The position numbers and the translations under genes were made by a program. A DNA stretch of 64,000 nucleotides from Actinomycetes bacterium. Its GTDB lineage: Bacteria > Actinomycetota > Actinomycetes > Jiangellales > Jiangellaceae. Below are positions 44,601-53,799 of the stretch, piece by piece. Below the pieces are notes generated by a model, which did no database searches, was not told the DNA's origin, and saw only the letters and a list, made by a program, of their open reading frames with translations. Within the stretch, counting starts at the first letter, position 1. Every line of letters begins with the position of its first letter. The DNA is taken from contig JAJYTA010000002.1 in NCBI GenBank assembly GCA_021793295.1, forward strand, positions 12,859-76,858, given 5' to 3'.

Positions 44601-45485
44601 ATGACCGACGAGATCGCGCTGCTGGTGAACCCGACGTCCGGTCGAGGGCGGGGAGCACGGGCCGGGCGCCGGGCCGCGGCGCGTCTGGCCGAGGCGGGCC
44701 TGCCGGTGCGGGTCCTGACCGGTCGCGACGTCCGTGAGGCCGGTGACCTGGCGCTGGAGAGCGTGGAGTCCGGCGCCCGCTCGCTGGTCGTGGTCGGCGG
44801 CGACGGCATGGTGCACCTGGGGCTGCAAGCCGTGGGTGGCGCCGAGACCGTCCTCGGCGTCATTCCGGCCGGGACCGGTAATGACCTCGCTCGATCGCTG
44901 GGGTTGCCGCTGAAAGATCCGGTCGCCGCCGCCGATGTCATCGTCGCCGGTGCCGAGCGCGAGATCGATCTGGGCCGGACCGACGGCCAGTGGTTCGCCG
45001 GCGTCGTCGCCGCCGGGTTCGACGCCCGTGTCAACGATCGCGTCAACCGAATGCGCTGGCCGAAAGGTCCGCGGCGCTACGACGTCGCCACGATCGCCGA
45101 GCTGGGCGTCTTCAAACCCATCTCGTACCACATCGAGCTGGACGACCAGGTTCTCGACACCGAGGCGATGCTGGTGGCAGTCGGCAACCTGCCGTCCTAC
45201 GGCGGGGGCATGCGGATCACACCGGGTGCGGAACCCGACAACGGGGTGTTCGACGTGCTGGTCGTATCGCCGGTCAGCAAGGCGACGTTGCTCCGGGCGT
45301 TTCCGCGGGTGCGCCAAGGTAAACACCTGACGTACCCGTTCGTCTCGGTGCACCGGGCCCGGCGAGTCAAACTCGATGCGGCCGACGTCACGGCCTATGT
45401 CGACGGCGAACGTCTCGGGCCGCTGCCCCGCACATTCGATCTCGTCGGTCGCGCCCAGCGGGTGTACGTCCCCGCATCGGGTTAA
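44601..45485 (+). CDS. Diacylglycerol/lipid kinase family protein
   Basis: A 294-residue DAGK-catalytic-domain protein. N-terminal ALLVNPTSGRG and the ATP-binding VVVGGDGMVHLGLQAV and IPAGTGNDLARSLG are intact. The C-terminal domain is beta-rich (DQVLDTEAMLVAVGNLPSYGGGMRITPGA). Members phosphorylate diacylglycerol or related lipids; in mycobacteria the homologue acts in phosphatidylinositol-mannoside biology. Start 4 bp after tatC with GAGGTC just upstream. Confidence 0.92.
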   Translation: MTDEIALLVNPTSGRGRGARAGRRAAARLAEAGLPVRVLTGRDVREAGDLALESVESGARSLVVVGGDGMVHLGLQAVGGAETVLGVIPAGTGNDLARSLGLPLKDPVAAADVIVAGAEREIDLGRTDGQWFAGVVAAGFDARVNDRVNRMRWPKGPRRYDVATIAELGVFKPISYHIELDDQVLDTEAMLVAVGNLPSYGGGMRITPGAEPDNGVFDVLVVSPVSKATLLRAFPRVRQGKHLTYPFVSVHRARRVKLDAADVTAYVDGERLGPLPRTFDLVGRAQRVYVPASG

Positions 45486-45488
45486 CGT
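45483..45488 (+). promoter_or_regulatory. -10 hexamer TAACGT, leaderless start of the helicase gene
   Basis: Overlaps the stop codon of the lipid kinase gene and ends 6 nt before the ATG at 45495. Confidence 0.5.
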
Positions 45489-45494
45489 AGGGGC

Positions 45495-48239
45495 ATGAGT
45501 TCGCCCGCGGAGCGTTACGCGGCCGCGAGGCAGCGCCAGCGTGAACCGCATTTGCACCGGTTCCGGTCTCAGTACGGCTTCAAGTTCGACGACTTCCAAG
45601 TTCGAGCGTGCCGCAGCGTCGAAGCAGGCCGTGGCGTCTTGGTGGCTGCCCCTACCGGCGCCGGCAAGACTCTGGTCGGCGAGTTCGCCGTGTACTTGGC
45701 CCTCGAGGAGGGCCGCAAATGCTTCTACACCACGCCGATCAAGGCGCTGTCGAACCAGAAGTACCACGATCTGGTCGCGCGCCACGGTGAGGAGTCGGTG
45801 GGCCTGCTCACCGGCGACAACACCGTCAACGGCGAGGCACCGGTAGTCGTGATGACGACCGAGGTGCTGCGGAACATGATCTATGCCGGTTCGCACACGC
45901 TGGACGGGCTGTCCTACGTGGTGATGGACGAGGTCCACTACCTGGCCGACCGGTTCCGCGGAGCGGTGTGGGAAGAAGTCATCATCAACCTGCCCGACTC
46001 GGTGAGCGTGATCTCCCTGTCGGCGACGGTGTCCAACGCCGAAGAGTTCGGCGAGTGGCTGACCACGGTGCGCGGCGACACCGACGTCGTGGTCGAGGAG
46101 CAGCGCCCGGTGCCGTTGTGGCAGCACGTCATGGTCGGGCCGCGGCTGCTCGACCTGTTTGCCCAGTCCGGCTCCGGCGCCGACGCCAAGCGGGTGGTGA
46201 ACCCACAGCTGACCCGGCTGGCCAGAGATGACCACCGGGTGGGACGCAACGGTGGCCGCCAGGGTCGCGGCTACGGGAACCGGCGCCCGCGAGGGGTCTA
46301 CACGCCTGGCCGGGTCGAGGTGGTCAACCGGCTCGAGGCTGCTGATCTGCTCCCGGCCATCGTCTTCGTGTTCAGCCGGGCGGGATGCGAGATGGCCGTA
46401 CAGCAGTGCCTGAGTGCCGGTATCCGGCTGACCTCGGCCGACGAGCGTGACGAGATCCGCGCGGTGATCGAGCGCCGCTGCGCGGACATCCCGGACGACG
46501 ACCTGCGCGTGCTGGGCTACTACGAATGGGCCGACGGCCTGGAGCGCGGGGTGGCTGCCCACCACGCGGGCATGCTGCCCACGTTCAAAGAGGTCGTCGA
46601 GGAGTTGTTCGTTCGTGGCCTGATCCGCGTGGTGTTCGCTACCGAGACGTTGGCGCTGGGCATCAACATGCCGGCGCGTTCGGTGGTCATCGAGCGGCTG
46701 GTGAAATGGAACGGCGAAACCCACGCCGACATCACGCCCGGTGAGTACACGCAGCTGACCGGGCGGGCGGGACGTCGTGGCATCGACGTCGAAGGCCACG
46801 CGGTGGTCCTGTGGCAGCCGGGGTTCGACCCGACGGCCGTGGCCGGGCTCGCCTCCACCCGGACGTTTCCGCTGCGCTCGTCGTTCCGCCCGTCGTACAA
46901 CATGGCGGTCAATCTCGTGGACCGCGTGGGGCGCAACGCCGCGCGCGAGATCCTGGAGTCGTCGTTCGCGCAGTTCCAGGCCGACCGCGCCGTGGTGGGC
47001 CTGGCGCGGCAGTTGCGCCGCAACCAGGAAGGCCTCGACGGCTACCGCGAGGCCATGACCTGTCACCTGGGCGACTTCGAGGAATACTGGCGGCTTCGGC
47101 ACGCGATCAAGGACCGCGAGACCGCGCTGGCCCGCGAAGGCACCGCACAACGGCGGGCCGCGGCTGTTGCGGCACTGGAAAAGCTCCGCGCGGGCGACGT
47201 CATCCGGGTTCCGCGGGGGAAGTTCGCCGGCTACGCCGTGGTGCTCGATCCAGGCATGTCGGGCGGCGGCAGCGAAGGCGACGGTCCGCGGCCCACCGTG
47301 CTCACCGAGGGTCGTCAGGTCCGCAAACTCTCCCTGATCGACTTCCCGTCCGCGGTGGAGCCGCTGACCTCGATGCGGATCCCGCGTTCGTTCAATCCGA
47401 AGGTGCCGGCCTCGCGGCGCGATCTCGCCGCGGCGTTGCGGTCCAAGATCCCGGCCGACCACTCCGGTCGTGGTCACCGGCCGCGACGGCCGCGATCGGC
47501 CGCTGCCGACGATCCCGAGCTGCACCGGCTGCGGCGGGAGCTGCGGGCCCACCCGTGTCACGGCTGCCCGGACCGTGAGGAGCACGCTCGCTGGGCGGAG
47601 CGCTGGTTCCGGCTTCAGCGCGAGAACGACCAGCTCTCGCGGCGGGTGGAGTCGCGGACCAATACCGTGGCGCGGCAGTTCGACCGAGTCTGCGCGGTCC
47701 TGGACGACCTGGGCTACCTCGACGGCGACGAGGTCACCGGGCCGGGGCGGCGCCTGGCCCGGCTCTACGGGGAGCTCGACCTGGTGGCCGCCGAATGCCT
47801 GCGCACCGGCATGTGGAACGATCTCGACCCCGCCGAGCTGGCCGCCTGCGTCGCGGCCTTGACGTTCGAGTCCCGCCAGCCCGACGAGGGCGTCGTCGCG
47901 CACGTGCAGAACGGCCGGGTACGCGACGTCCTCGCGAGCATGACGAGGCTGTGGAACGACCTCGATCATTTGGAGTCCCAGCACGGGCTGGACTTCCTGC
48001 GTGAGCCCGATGTGGGCTTCTCGCAAGCCGCCTGGCGGTGGGCGAGCGGGCACCGGCTCGAGGTGGTCCTGGACGAAGCCGATCTGGCCGCCGGCGACTT
48101 CGTACGTGCGGTGCGCCAGTTGCTCGACCTGCTCGACCAGATCGCCGTCGCCGCGGCGGGCACTCCGCTGCGCGAGACGGCGCGGCTCGCGTCGGGATCG
48201 CTGCGGCGCGGGGTCGTGGCCTACGCGACGCTCAGCTGA
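45495..48239 (+). CDS. helY: Ski2-like DExH-box helicase HelY
   Basis: A 914-residue superfamily 2 helicase. Motif I is APTGAGKTLVGE, motif II VMDEVHYLADR (DEVH), motif III LSATVSNAEEF, and motif VI QLTGRAGRRGID. The C-terminal half has the Ski2/Mtr4-type arch and DSHCT domain (ELDLVAAECLRTGMWNDLDPAELAACVAAL). Homologous to HelY of mycobacteria; probably acts on RNA, with a role in RNA processing. A small Cys set (HPCHGCPD) lies in the middle region. Ends with an 8-bp overlap with the convergent monooxygenase gene. Confidence 0.94.
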   Translation: MSSPAERYAAARQRQREPHLHRFRSQYGFKFDDFQVRACRSVEAGRGVLVAAPTGAGKTLVGEFAVYLALEEGRKCFYTTPIKALSNQKYHDLVARHGEESVGLLTGDNTVNGEAPVVVMTTEVLRNMIYAGSHTLDGLSYVVMDEVHYLADRFRGAVWEEVIINLPDSVSVISLSATVSNAEEFGEWLTTVRGDTDVVVEEQRPVPLWQHVMVGPRLLDLFAQSGSGADAKRVVNPQLTRLARDDHRVGRNGGRQGRGYGNRRPRGVYTPGRVEVVNRLEAADLLPAIVFVFSRAGCEMAVQQCLSAGIRLTSADERDEIRAVIERRCADIPDDDLRVLGYYEWADGLERGVAAHHAGMLPTFKEVVEELFVRGLIRVVFATETLALGINMPARSVVIERLVKWNGETHADITPGEYTQLTGRAGRRGIDVEGHAVVLWQPGFDPTAVAGLASTRTFPLRSSFRPSYNMAVNLVDRVGRNAAREILESSFAQFQADRAVVGLARQLRRNQEGLDGYREAMTCHLGDFEEYWRLRHAIKDRETALAREGTAQRRAAAVAALEKLRAGDVIRVPRGKFAGYAVVLDPGMSGGGSEGDGPRPTVLTEGRQVRKLSLIDFPSAVEPLTSMRIPRSFNPKVPASRRDLAAALRSKIPADHSGRGHRPRRPRSAAADDPELHRLRRELRAHPCHGCPDREEHARWAERWFRLQRENDQLSRRVESRTNTVARQFDRVCAVLDDLGYLDGDEVTGPGRRLARLYGELDLVAAECLRTGMWNDLDPAELAACVAALTFESRQPDEGVVAHVQNGRVRDVLASMTRLWNDLDHLESQHGLDFLREPDVGFSQAAWRWASGHRLEVVLDEADLAAGDFVRAVRQLLDLLDQIAVAAAGTPLRETARLASGSLRRGVVAYATLS

Positions 48240-49461
48240 GCTCGGTCCGGCTCCCCAATGCTGAGGCGCCTGGGCCGGCCCACTCCACGCGGTATTCGTA
48301 CGTCTCGCGGGCGCTCTTGGTGTCGGCGGTCAGGCGCAGGATCGTCGGCAACATGAGGTCACGCAGCAGCCTGCCGACCGGCCCTGGGGCTTTGGTGTTG
48401 TTGATGCGTGCAGCCGCCTTGATGATCTTCTCGACCCGGGGCCTGCGGACGGACTCGAAGCCGGCGAACGCCTCTGCGGGCGTGCGCGCGTCGCGCAGGG
48501 CGGTGGCCAGGACGACGGCGTCCTCGATCGACAGCGATGCTCCCTGGCCCGAGGTCGGTGACGGAGCATGCGCAGCGTCGCCGACGACGATCATCCGGTC
48601 GGTGTGCCACCGTGGCAGGTGCGCCATCGTGTGGATCGACGTCATCGGGGCAAAGTCCGGGGTCGCCGCGACGAGGTCCAGAGCAGGCCCGGCGTCGTCG
48701 GCATACACCCTCTGGAACGTCTCGCGCCAGCGTTGGGCGGGTACGGCGCGCAGCTGCGTGCGCGGTGGCTCCTTCGGTTCGGGCAGGTTGACGAACCACC
48801 AGATCTCACCGTCGGGGGCGACGGCGTAGCCGAAGAAGGCGCGCCGGCCGAAGATCATCTCGTAGCCACCCGGGTTGGCATCGACCTCGACGGCCGAGGC
48901 GTAGCCGCCGGTGGTCAGCAGGCCGGCGTAGGCCGGCCGCGGGGCCTCCGGGTCGATGTACGAGCGCACGGTCGAGTGGACGCCGTCGGCGCCGATCAGG
49001 ATGTCGGACTCGACGACGGCGCCGTCGGCCAGGACGGCTCGCACGCCGTGGGGGTGCTCAGCGACGCGTTCCACCCGGCTGTCCTCACGGATGGTGACGC
49101 CACGTCGGCGTGCCTCGTCGCGCAGCGCGGCACTGAGATCGGCCCGGCGCACCGTTTGACTCTGCGTGCCGTCCGGTAGGAGGCCGCCGGTGAAGGTGTC
49201 GCCCAGGCGCTTGCCGGTGTGGGTGCGCAACGTGATCGTGGGCGTGGGGAATCCGAGCCCGGTGACGCAATGGTCGGCGTCGATGGCGCGTAGGGCGTTG
49301 ATGCCGTTGGTGGCCACAGTGAGCATGACGCCGTCGAGATCGGCCGCGGTCGAGCGAGCTTCCAGTACGGTCGTCGCGATACCGGCCTTGGTCAGGGCGA
49401 TCGCCGTAGCTGATCCGGCGATGCCGCCGCCCACGACCACCGCACTGCGTGGTGCGCTCAT
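48232..49461 (-). CDS. FAD-dependent monooxygenase (aromatic hydroxylase type)
   Basis: A 409-residue group A flavoprotein monooxygenase. FAD-binding GGGIAGSATAIALTKAG at the N-terminus, the DG-type motif ILIGADGVHSTVR, and the second FAD motif VVGDAAHAPSPTSGQGASLSIEDAVVLA. Such enzymes hydroxylate aromatic or polyketide substrates or inactivate drugs such as rifamycins and tetracyclines; substrate unknown. It overlaps the padR gene by 4 bp, so the regulator and enzyme are made together. Confidence 0.92.
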   Translation of the reverse strand: MSAPRSAVVVGGGIAGSATAIALTKAGIATTVLEARSTAADLDGVMLTVATNGINALRAIDADHCVTGLGFPTPTITLRTHTGKRLGDTFTGGLLPDGTQSQTVRRADLSAALRDEARRRGVTIREDSRVERVAEHPHGVRAVLADGAVVESDILIGADGVHSTVRSYIDPEAPRPAYAGLLTTGGYASAVEVDANPGGYEMIFGRRAFFGYAVAPDGEIWWFVNLPEPKEPPRTQLRAVPAQRWRETFQRVYADDAGPALDLVAATPDFAPMTSIHTMAHLPRWHTDRMIVVGDAAHAPSPTSGQGASLSIEDAVVLATALRDARTPAEAFAGFESVRRPRVEKIIKAAARINNTKAPGPVGRLLRDLMLPTILRLTADTKSARETYEYRVEWAGPGASALGSRTELS

Positions 49462-50102
49462 GACTGCTCTCCTTCGGGTGGGGACGCGGTACCGGAGTGG
49501 TAGTGGTCCCAGGTCCTGAACCAGCCGGCGTCGGGATTGTTGATGCGCTCGATCAGCTCGCGGATGAATCGGGCTTCAGCGCGAAGCAGCGCGACCCGGT
49601 AGTCGTCCTCGACGAGGAAGACCGGATGCACGCCGGCGCCGACGACGTCGTCCTTGCGGCGCTCGATGTCGTCGGCGTTGTGCTCGATGCGGTCGAGCCG
49701 CGTACGCAGCAGCTCGGTGACCTCGGCCGGGGGAAGGACGATCACCAGTGACAACGCAGCGGCAAAGGCGGGATATTCGTGCCGGGGCGTGGCGAGCAGC
49801 TCACGCAGCCAGGAGCGCATCTCAGCCTCTCCGGCCGAGGTCAGCTCGTAAATCGTGTGCTCGGGCTGGTTCCCGGTACGACCGGAGCCGGCCACGGCGA
49901 TGAAGCCTTCGCGGAGCAGTTGGCGCACGACGCTGTAGAGCGCCCCATAGCTCAACCTGAATGTGCCGGCGGCGTCATTCTCCTTCAGTTGGCGTTGCAG
50001 CTCGTAGGCGTGCATCGGGCGCTGGGTGAGGTACGACAGGACCGCCAGACCAAGCAGGTTGCTGACCGGCCGGCGGGATGCGTCTGTGCGTCGCTTCGCC
50101 AT
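49458..50102 (-). CDS. PadR family transcriptional regulator
   Basis: A 214-residue PadR repressor with the N-terminal winged helix (LLGLAVLSYLTQRPMHAYELQRQLKEND; LSYGALYSVVRQLLREGFIAV) and a C-terminal helical dimerisation domain (VirR/Vinculin-like, subfamily 2-like). It is the first gene of a pair with the FAD monooxygenase and probably controls it in response to a phenolic or drug-like ligand. The predicted promoter is leaderless and covered by repeated TAGTTTTAC boxes. Confidence 0.92.
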   Translation of the reverse strand: MAKRRTDASRRPVSNLLGLAVLSYLTQRPMHAYELQRQLKENDAAGTFRLSYGALYSVVRQLLREGFIAVAGSGRTGNQPEHTIYELTSAGEAEMRSWLRELLATPRHEYPAFAAALSLVIVLPPAEVTELLRTRLDRIEHNADDIERRKDDVVGAGVHPVFLVEDDYRVALLRAEARFIRELIERINNPDAGWFRTWDHYHSGTASPPEGEQS

Positions 50103-50106
50103 GGGC

Positions 50107-50142
50107 GTAATGTAGTCACGTAAAACTAGTCTTGTAAAACTA
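50107..50142 (-). promoter_or_regulatory. padR promoter with direct-repeat operator
   Basis: On the minus strand: TTACAA (-35), 17 nt, TACATT (-10, 50109-50114), then 6 nt to the padR ATG. Two exact TAGTTTTAC repeats (plus-strand GTAAAACTA at 50120-50128 and 50134-50142, 14 bp apart) overlie the -35 and spacer; a degenerate third copy covers the -10. This suits an autoregulated PadR operator. Confidence 0.55.
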
Positions 50143-50211
50143 CCCTGTTCATCGCGGTTTGCGGCGAGTGCCTGGGGAACTCACCAGCCCCAGTGATGAG
50201 AAGATGTGACG

Positions 50212-51225
50212 ATGCGTCTTCTGGTGCTCGGTGGGTCCGCCTTCCTCGGCCGCGCGGTCGTCGATGCCGCAGTCGAGCGCGGCTGGGAGGTGACGACGTT
50301 CAATCGCGGCCAGTCCCGCAACGCTCACCCGCGGGTCGAGTGCCTCCGTGGCGACCGGCTCGACCCGGACAGCCTGACGCCCCTGCGCACACGGGAATGG
50401 GACGCGGTGGTCGACACCTGGTCCGGGATCCCACGAGCGGTCCGCGACAGCGCGGCAGCGTTGTCCGGTCGAGTCGGCCACTACGGCTACGTGTCCAGCC
50501 GCTCGGTGTACCGCCCGCCGCTGGCCGTCGGCGCGGACGAGACCGCCCCGGTCGTGGCCTCGTCACCTGACGCCGAGGACGGCTCCTACGCCGAGATGAA
50601 GGCGGGGGGAGAGCTGGCGGCGCAGGCCGCGTTCGGCGACCAGGCCTTGTGCGCGCGGGCCGGCCTGGTGATCGGACCGTACGAAGACGTCGGCCGGTTG
50701 CCCTGGTGGCTGTTGCGTGCCAGTCGCGGTGGCCCCATGCTGGCGCCCGGGCCGCCGGAATTGCCGCTGCAGTACATCGACGCCCGTGACCTGGCCAGCT
50801 GGCTGCTCGATTGCGCTCAACGACGTATCGGCGGCGCGTTCAACGTCGTGAGCGCTCAGGGACACGCGACGATGCAGCAGCTGTTGTCGAGCTGTGTCGA
50901 CGTGACGGGTCACGTCGCCGAGCTGGTCTGGGTGCGGCCGGAGCAGGTCCTCGCCCATGGCGTGGAGCCGTGGAACGACCTCCCGGTGTGGATCCCGCCG
51001 GGCCATCCGTACTCCGAACTCGGCCTGCACACCGGCGACGTCACCAAGGCGTACCAGACCGGGCTACAGCCGCGCCCCATCGAGGAGACCGTGGCCGACA
51101 CGTGGGCATGGCTGCGCGAGGTCGACGGCGCGGCGCCGCAGCGTGACGACCGCTCACCGGTCGGCTTGAGCGCCGAGACCGAAGCGGCCATCCTGGCGTC
51201 GGCGTCACCGTTCACAACCGGTTAA
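50212..51225 (+). CDS. NAD-dependent epimerase/dehydratase-like SDR
   Basis: A 337-residue extended short-chain dehydrogenase. Rossmann motif MRLLVLGGSAFLGRAVVDAA; the active-site region is GYVSSRSVYRPP, then DGSYAEMKAGGELAA with Tyr and Lys (YxxxK: YAEMK). C-terminal substrate domain follows the SDR pattern. Substrate is probably an NDP-sugar or reductase-type ligand; unknown. ATG 50212 is preferred over GTG 50206 because GAGAAG is 8 nt from it. Confidence 0.88.
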   Translation: MRLLVLGGSAFLGRAVVDAAVERGWEVTTFNRGQSRNAHPRVECLRGDRLDPDSLTPLRTREWDAVVDTWSGIPRAVRDSAAALSGRVGHYGYVSSRSVYRPPLAVGADETAPVVASSPDAEDGSYAEMKAGGELAAQAAFGDQALCARAGLVIGPYEDVGRLPWWLLRASRGGPMLAPGPPELPLQYIDARDLASWLLDCAQRRIGGAFNVVSAQGHATMQQLLSSCVDVTGHVAELVWVRPEQVLAHGVEPWNDLPVWIPPGHPYSELGLHTGDVTKAYQTGLQPRPIEETVADTWAWLREVDGAAPQRDDRSPVGLSAETEAAILASASPFTTG

Positions 51226-51237
51226 CACGCCCGTGCC

Positions 51238-51243
51238 TACGTT
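51238..51243 (+). promoter_or_regulatory. -10 hexamer TACGTT upstream of the serine hydrolase gene
   Basis: Ends 8 nt before the ATG at 51252. Confidence 0.4.
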
Positions 51244-51251
51244 CGTTGCTC

Positions 51252-52455
51252 ATGAGACGACGTGTGGGTGTTGCCGCTGCGACCTTGGTGTTCCTCGCGG
51301 CATGTGCGGGCGACGGCGACCTGAGTGATGGCGAGCGCGCGCCCGAGTGTCCAACCGAGCTCATCGAAGCGCTCAGCGCGTGGGAGGACGCGGGGTTCAG
51401 CGGATCCATCGCCGTCTCGACCGCTAGCGAGTTCGACTGTCGTGCCGGCTTCGGCGAGGCGGATCGATCCGACGGCATGCCCAACACACCAGACACCGTG
51501 TACAGCATCGGGTCGGTGTCCAAGGCATTCACCGCCGGAGCAGTCGCCGGCCTGGTCGACGACGGGCGCGTGGCCTTGACCGACCGCGCGGGAGATGTCG
51601 TGCCCGGGTTACGTGGTGCGGCAGCGGACGCCACGATCAAGCAGCTTCTGTTGCACACCAGCGGGCTGAGCGGTTCACATGGTGCGGACCACGAGCCGCT
51701 GAGCCGTAGCCAGGCGATCGCCGCGATCAACACCATGCGGCCGGCCTTCACGCCGGGCACCGATCACCTGTACTCGAACTCCGGCTACACCCTGCTGGCG
51801 GCCGTGGTCGAGGAAGCGGCCCAGACCAGCTTCCGTGAGTACCTCACGGCGCGGATCCTCCGATTGCCCGACGGTGATGTCGCCGGTGGCTTCTGGGATG
51901 GCCGACCGGCCGCGGCCGGGCCGCGCGCGATCGGCTACCACCAGGCGGGAGCGACCAGCGCCATGGGCGAGTTCGCAGGACCGCACTGGGCTCTGCAGGG
52001 CAACGGCGACCTCGCTGATGACGATGCCGGATCTCGCGGCATGGACACACGCGTTGTTCACCGGACAGATCATCGCGCCGGACGCCGTAGACCTGATCAA
52101 CGGCACTACCTTGATCAACGACGCGTCCGAGACTCCCGGCTGGGTCGCCCACCCGGCATCGGACTACGGTCAGCCGTTTCTGACCAGTACAGGTGGGGGC
52201 GGCGATATCGGGCACGAGGTCGTCATCGCGTGGGTTCCCGACGGCGAGCGAGCTGTGGCGATCGCGTCCAACACGCCCGCGATCACGGCCGGTGAGCTGC
52301 TGCGAGCGATCGGGCCGGCGTTGATGACAGGACAGGCACTGCCGGTTCCCGACCGGCGCGCAGCCGACGCCGCTGACGTCCAGCTCAGGGCCGGCCGTCG
52401 TGCCCACGTGACGAGATCTGCTGGACGGCCCAGGCATTGCCGTCGGGGTCGTTGA
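51252..52455 (+). pseudogene. Beta-lactamase-type serine hydrolase lipoprotein, frameshifted
   Basis: The N-terminal 255 codons encode a lipoprotein signal (lipobox LAAC) and a class C beta-lactamase/D-Ala-D-Ala-carboxypeptidase fold with the SxxK nucleophile (IGSVSKAFTAG), the YxN motif (LYSNSGYTLL) and WALQGNGDLA. At about 52014-52026 the homology moves to the +1 frame (continuing MPDLAAWTHALFTGQ and GWVAHPASDYG, GGDIGHEV, the HxG-like region). One extra base near 52017 or two missing bases explains it. Without repair the product lacks the third active-site motif. Sequencing error or a recent mutation are both possible. The C-terminal end overlaps the convergent VOC gene by about 70 bp. Confidence 0.75.
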
Positions 52456-52810
52456 AGAACACGAAGCCGACGTTGTCGAGAGGATCGGGCATGGGCTGCG
52501 GGTTGGCGCCGAGGACCTGGACGTCGCTGACGTTCACGCCGCGCTCGAGCAGCGTGGCACGCGCGGCGTTGATGTCCGGCACGACGAGCTGCAGGCCCTT
52601 GAGCGAACCGGGTTCCATCGCGGGGACGGCATCACCTTCGCCGATGACGATGGAGCAGCCCGATCCCGGTGGTGTCAGTTGGACGATCCGGGTGCCCTCG
52701 GCGATCGGGGTGTCGTGGTCGACGACGAACCCCAACTGGTCGGCGTAGAAGGCCTTGGCGCGGTTCACGTCGCTGACCGGAACGATCACGACCTCGAGAC
52801 TCCACTGCAT
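52385..52810 (-). CDS. VOC (glyoxalase/bleomycin-resistance fold) protein
   Basis: A 141-residue vicinal-oxygen-chelate protein made of two beta-alpha-beta-beta-beta units: VVIVPVSDVNRAKAFYADQLGFVVDHD and GLQLVVPDINAARATLLERGVNVSDV, ending with FFNDPDGNAWAVQQ. Metal ligands may be in the second strand and the GNAWAVQ Gln. Such proteins act as dioxygenases, isomerases or antibiotic-binding proteins; function unknown. The ATG has a GAGAGGAG site about 6 nt upstream. Confidence 0.88.
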   Translation of the reverse strand: MQWSLEVVIVPVSDVNRAKAFYADQLGFVVDHDTPIAEGTRIVQLTPPGSGCSIVIGEGDAVPAMEPGSLKGLQLVVPDINAARATLLERGVNVSDVQVLGANPQPMPDPLDNVGFVFFNDPDGNAWAVQQISSRGHDGRP

Positions 52811-52829
52811 CGCGGGCTCCTCTCTGTCA

Positions 52830-53762
52830 TCACGCTGATACCGAACGGCCCCGCAGGGCATGGAGCACGCGGTTGAGCGAGGAGTCGATGCCCCACCGTT
52901 CGCCCAGGGCGACCAGCGCTTCCGGGTCGGCGGGCTCGCTGGGCAACGCGTCGTCGTAGTCAGGCAGCGGCACGTCGGTGCGCACCGCGACGACCGCCGG
53001 CGCGACGGCGAGGTAGTCGCGGGCGTCGGCCAGCTTGCGCCGCAGCGTCGGCGACAGGTCGGCCGCGGGATCGTCGAGCGCGGCGAGCAGGCCCGGCACG
53101 TCGCCGAAGCGCGTGATGAGCGTGGCGGCCGTCTTGTCACCGACACCGGAGACGCCGGGCAGGCCGTCGCTCGGGTCGCCGCGCAGCGTGGCGAAATCGG
53201 CGTACGCCCGGCCGGGGATGGCGTACTTGCTCGCCACGACGGACTCGTCGACGATCTCGTGCTTGCCGACCCCTCGGGCGGTGTAGAGGATCCGTACTCC
53301 GCGCGCGTCGTCAACCAGTTGGAACAGATCGCGGTCACCGGTGACGATGTCGACCGGGCCGGTGTCACGGGTCGCCAACGTGCCGATGACGTCGTCGGCC
53401 TCGAAACCCGGAACCCCGACGTGCGCGAGGCCCAACGCGTCCAGGACCTCGAGGATGACCGGCACCTGCGCTTCGAGCGCGGGCGGGATCTGTTCGGCAT
53501 TGGTCGCGGGATCAGCGACCCGGTGTTGTTTGTAGGTCGGCAGCAGCTCCACCCGGAAGGCAGGGCGCCAGTCGGCATCGAGGCACGCGACCAACCGGTC
53601 GGGGGAGCGGTCGGTCACCAGCCGGGCGATGAAGTCGAGCAAGCCGCGTACGGCGTTCACCGGGGTGCCGTCCGGCGCGGTGATCGACTCCGGAACTCCG
53701 TAGAAAGCCCGGAAGTACAGCGACGCCGTGTCCAGCAGGAGAAGCTTGTGGTCCCTAGCCAT
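52830..53762 (-). CDS. 5'-3' exonuclease (PolA/FEN type)
   Basis: A 310-residue stand-alone flap nuclease. The N-terminal Mg-binding part is LLLLDTASLYFRAFYG; the acidic cluster is GFEADDVIGTLA and VTGDRDLFQLV; the helix-3-turn-helix is GLPGVSGVGDKTAATLI. It resembles the Rv2090-type exonuclease of mycobacteria, encoded near helY there too. Acts on 5' flaps or RNA primers. The start is backed by a -10 6 nt upstream. Confidence 0.92.
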   Translation of the reverse strand: MARDHKLLLLDTASLYFRAFYGVPESITAPDGTPVNAVRGLLDFIARLVTDRSPDRLVACLDADWRPAFRVELLPTYKQHRVADPATNAEQIPPALEAQVPVILEVLDALGLAHVGVPGFEADDVIGTLATRDTGPVDIVTGDRDLFQLVDDARGVRILYTARGVGKHEIVDESVVASKYAIPGRAYADFATLRGDPSDGLPGVSGVGDKTAATLITRFGDVPGLLAALDDPAADLSPTLRRKLADARDYLAVAPAVVAVRTDVPLPDYDDALPSEPADPEALVALGERWGIDSSLNRVLHALRGRSVSA

Positions 53763-53768
53763 GCACGC

Positions 53769-53774
53769 AGCTTA
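53769..53774 (-). promoter_or_regulatory. -10 hexamer TAAGCT, leaderless start of the exonuclease gene
   Basis: Minus-strand element ending 6 nt before the ATG at 53762. Confidence 0.5.
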
Positions 53775-53799
53775 GACGCGAGCGGTGACAGCGGCGCAT

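Noticed and set aside
44316-48053. 1,245-codon open frame on the minus strand
   Set aside because: It runs antisense across lipid kinase and helicase genes with complete family motifs. Long antisense frames are usual in very GC-rich coding DNA, and the translation shows no family pattern.
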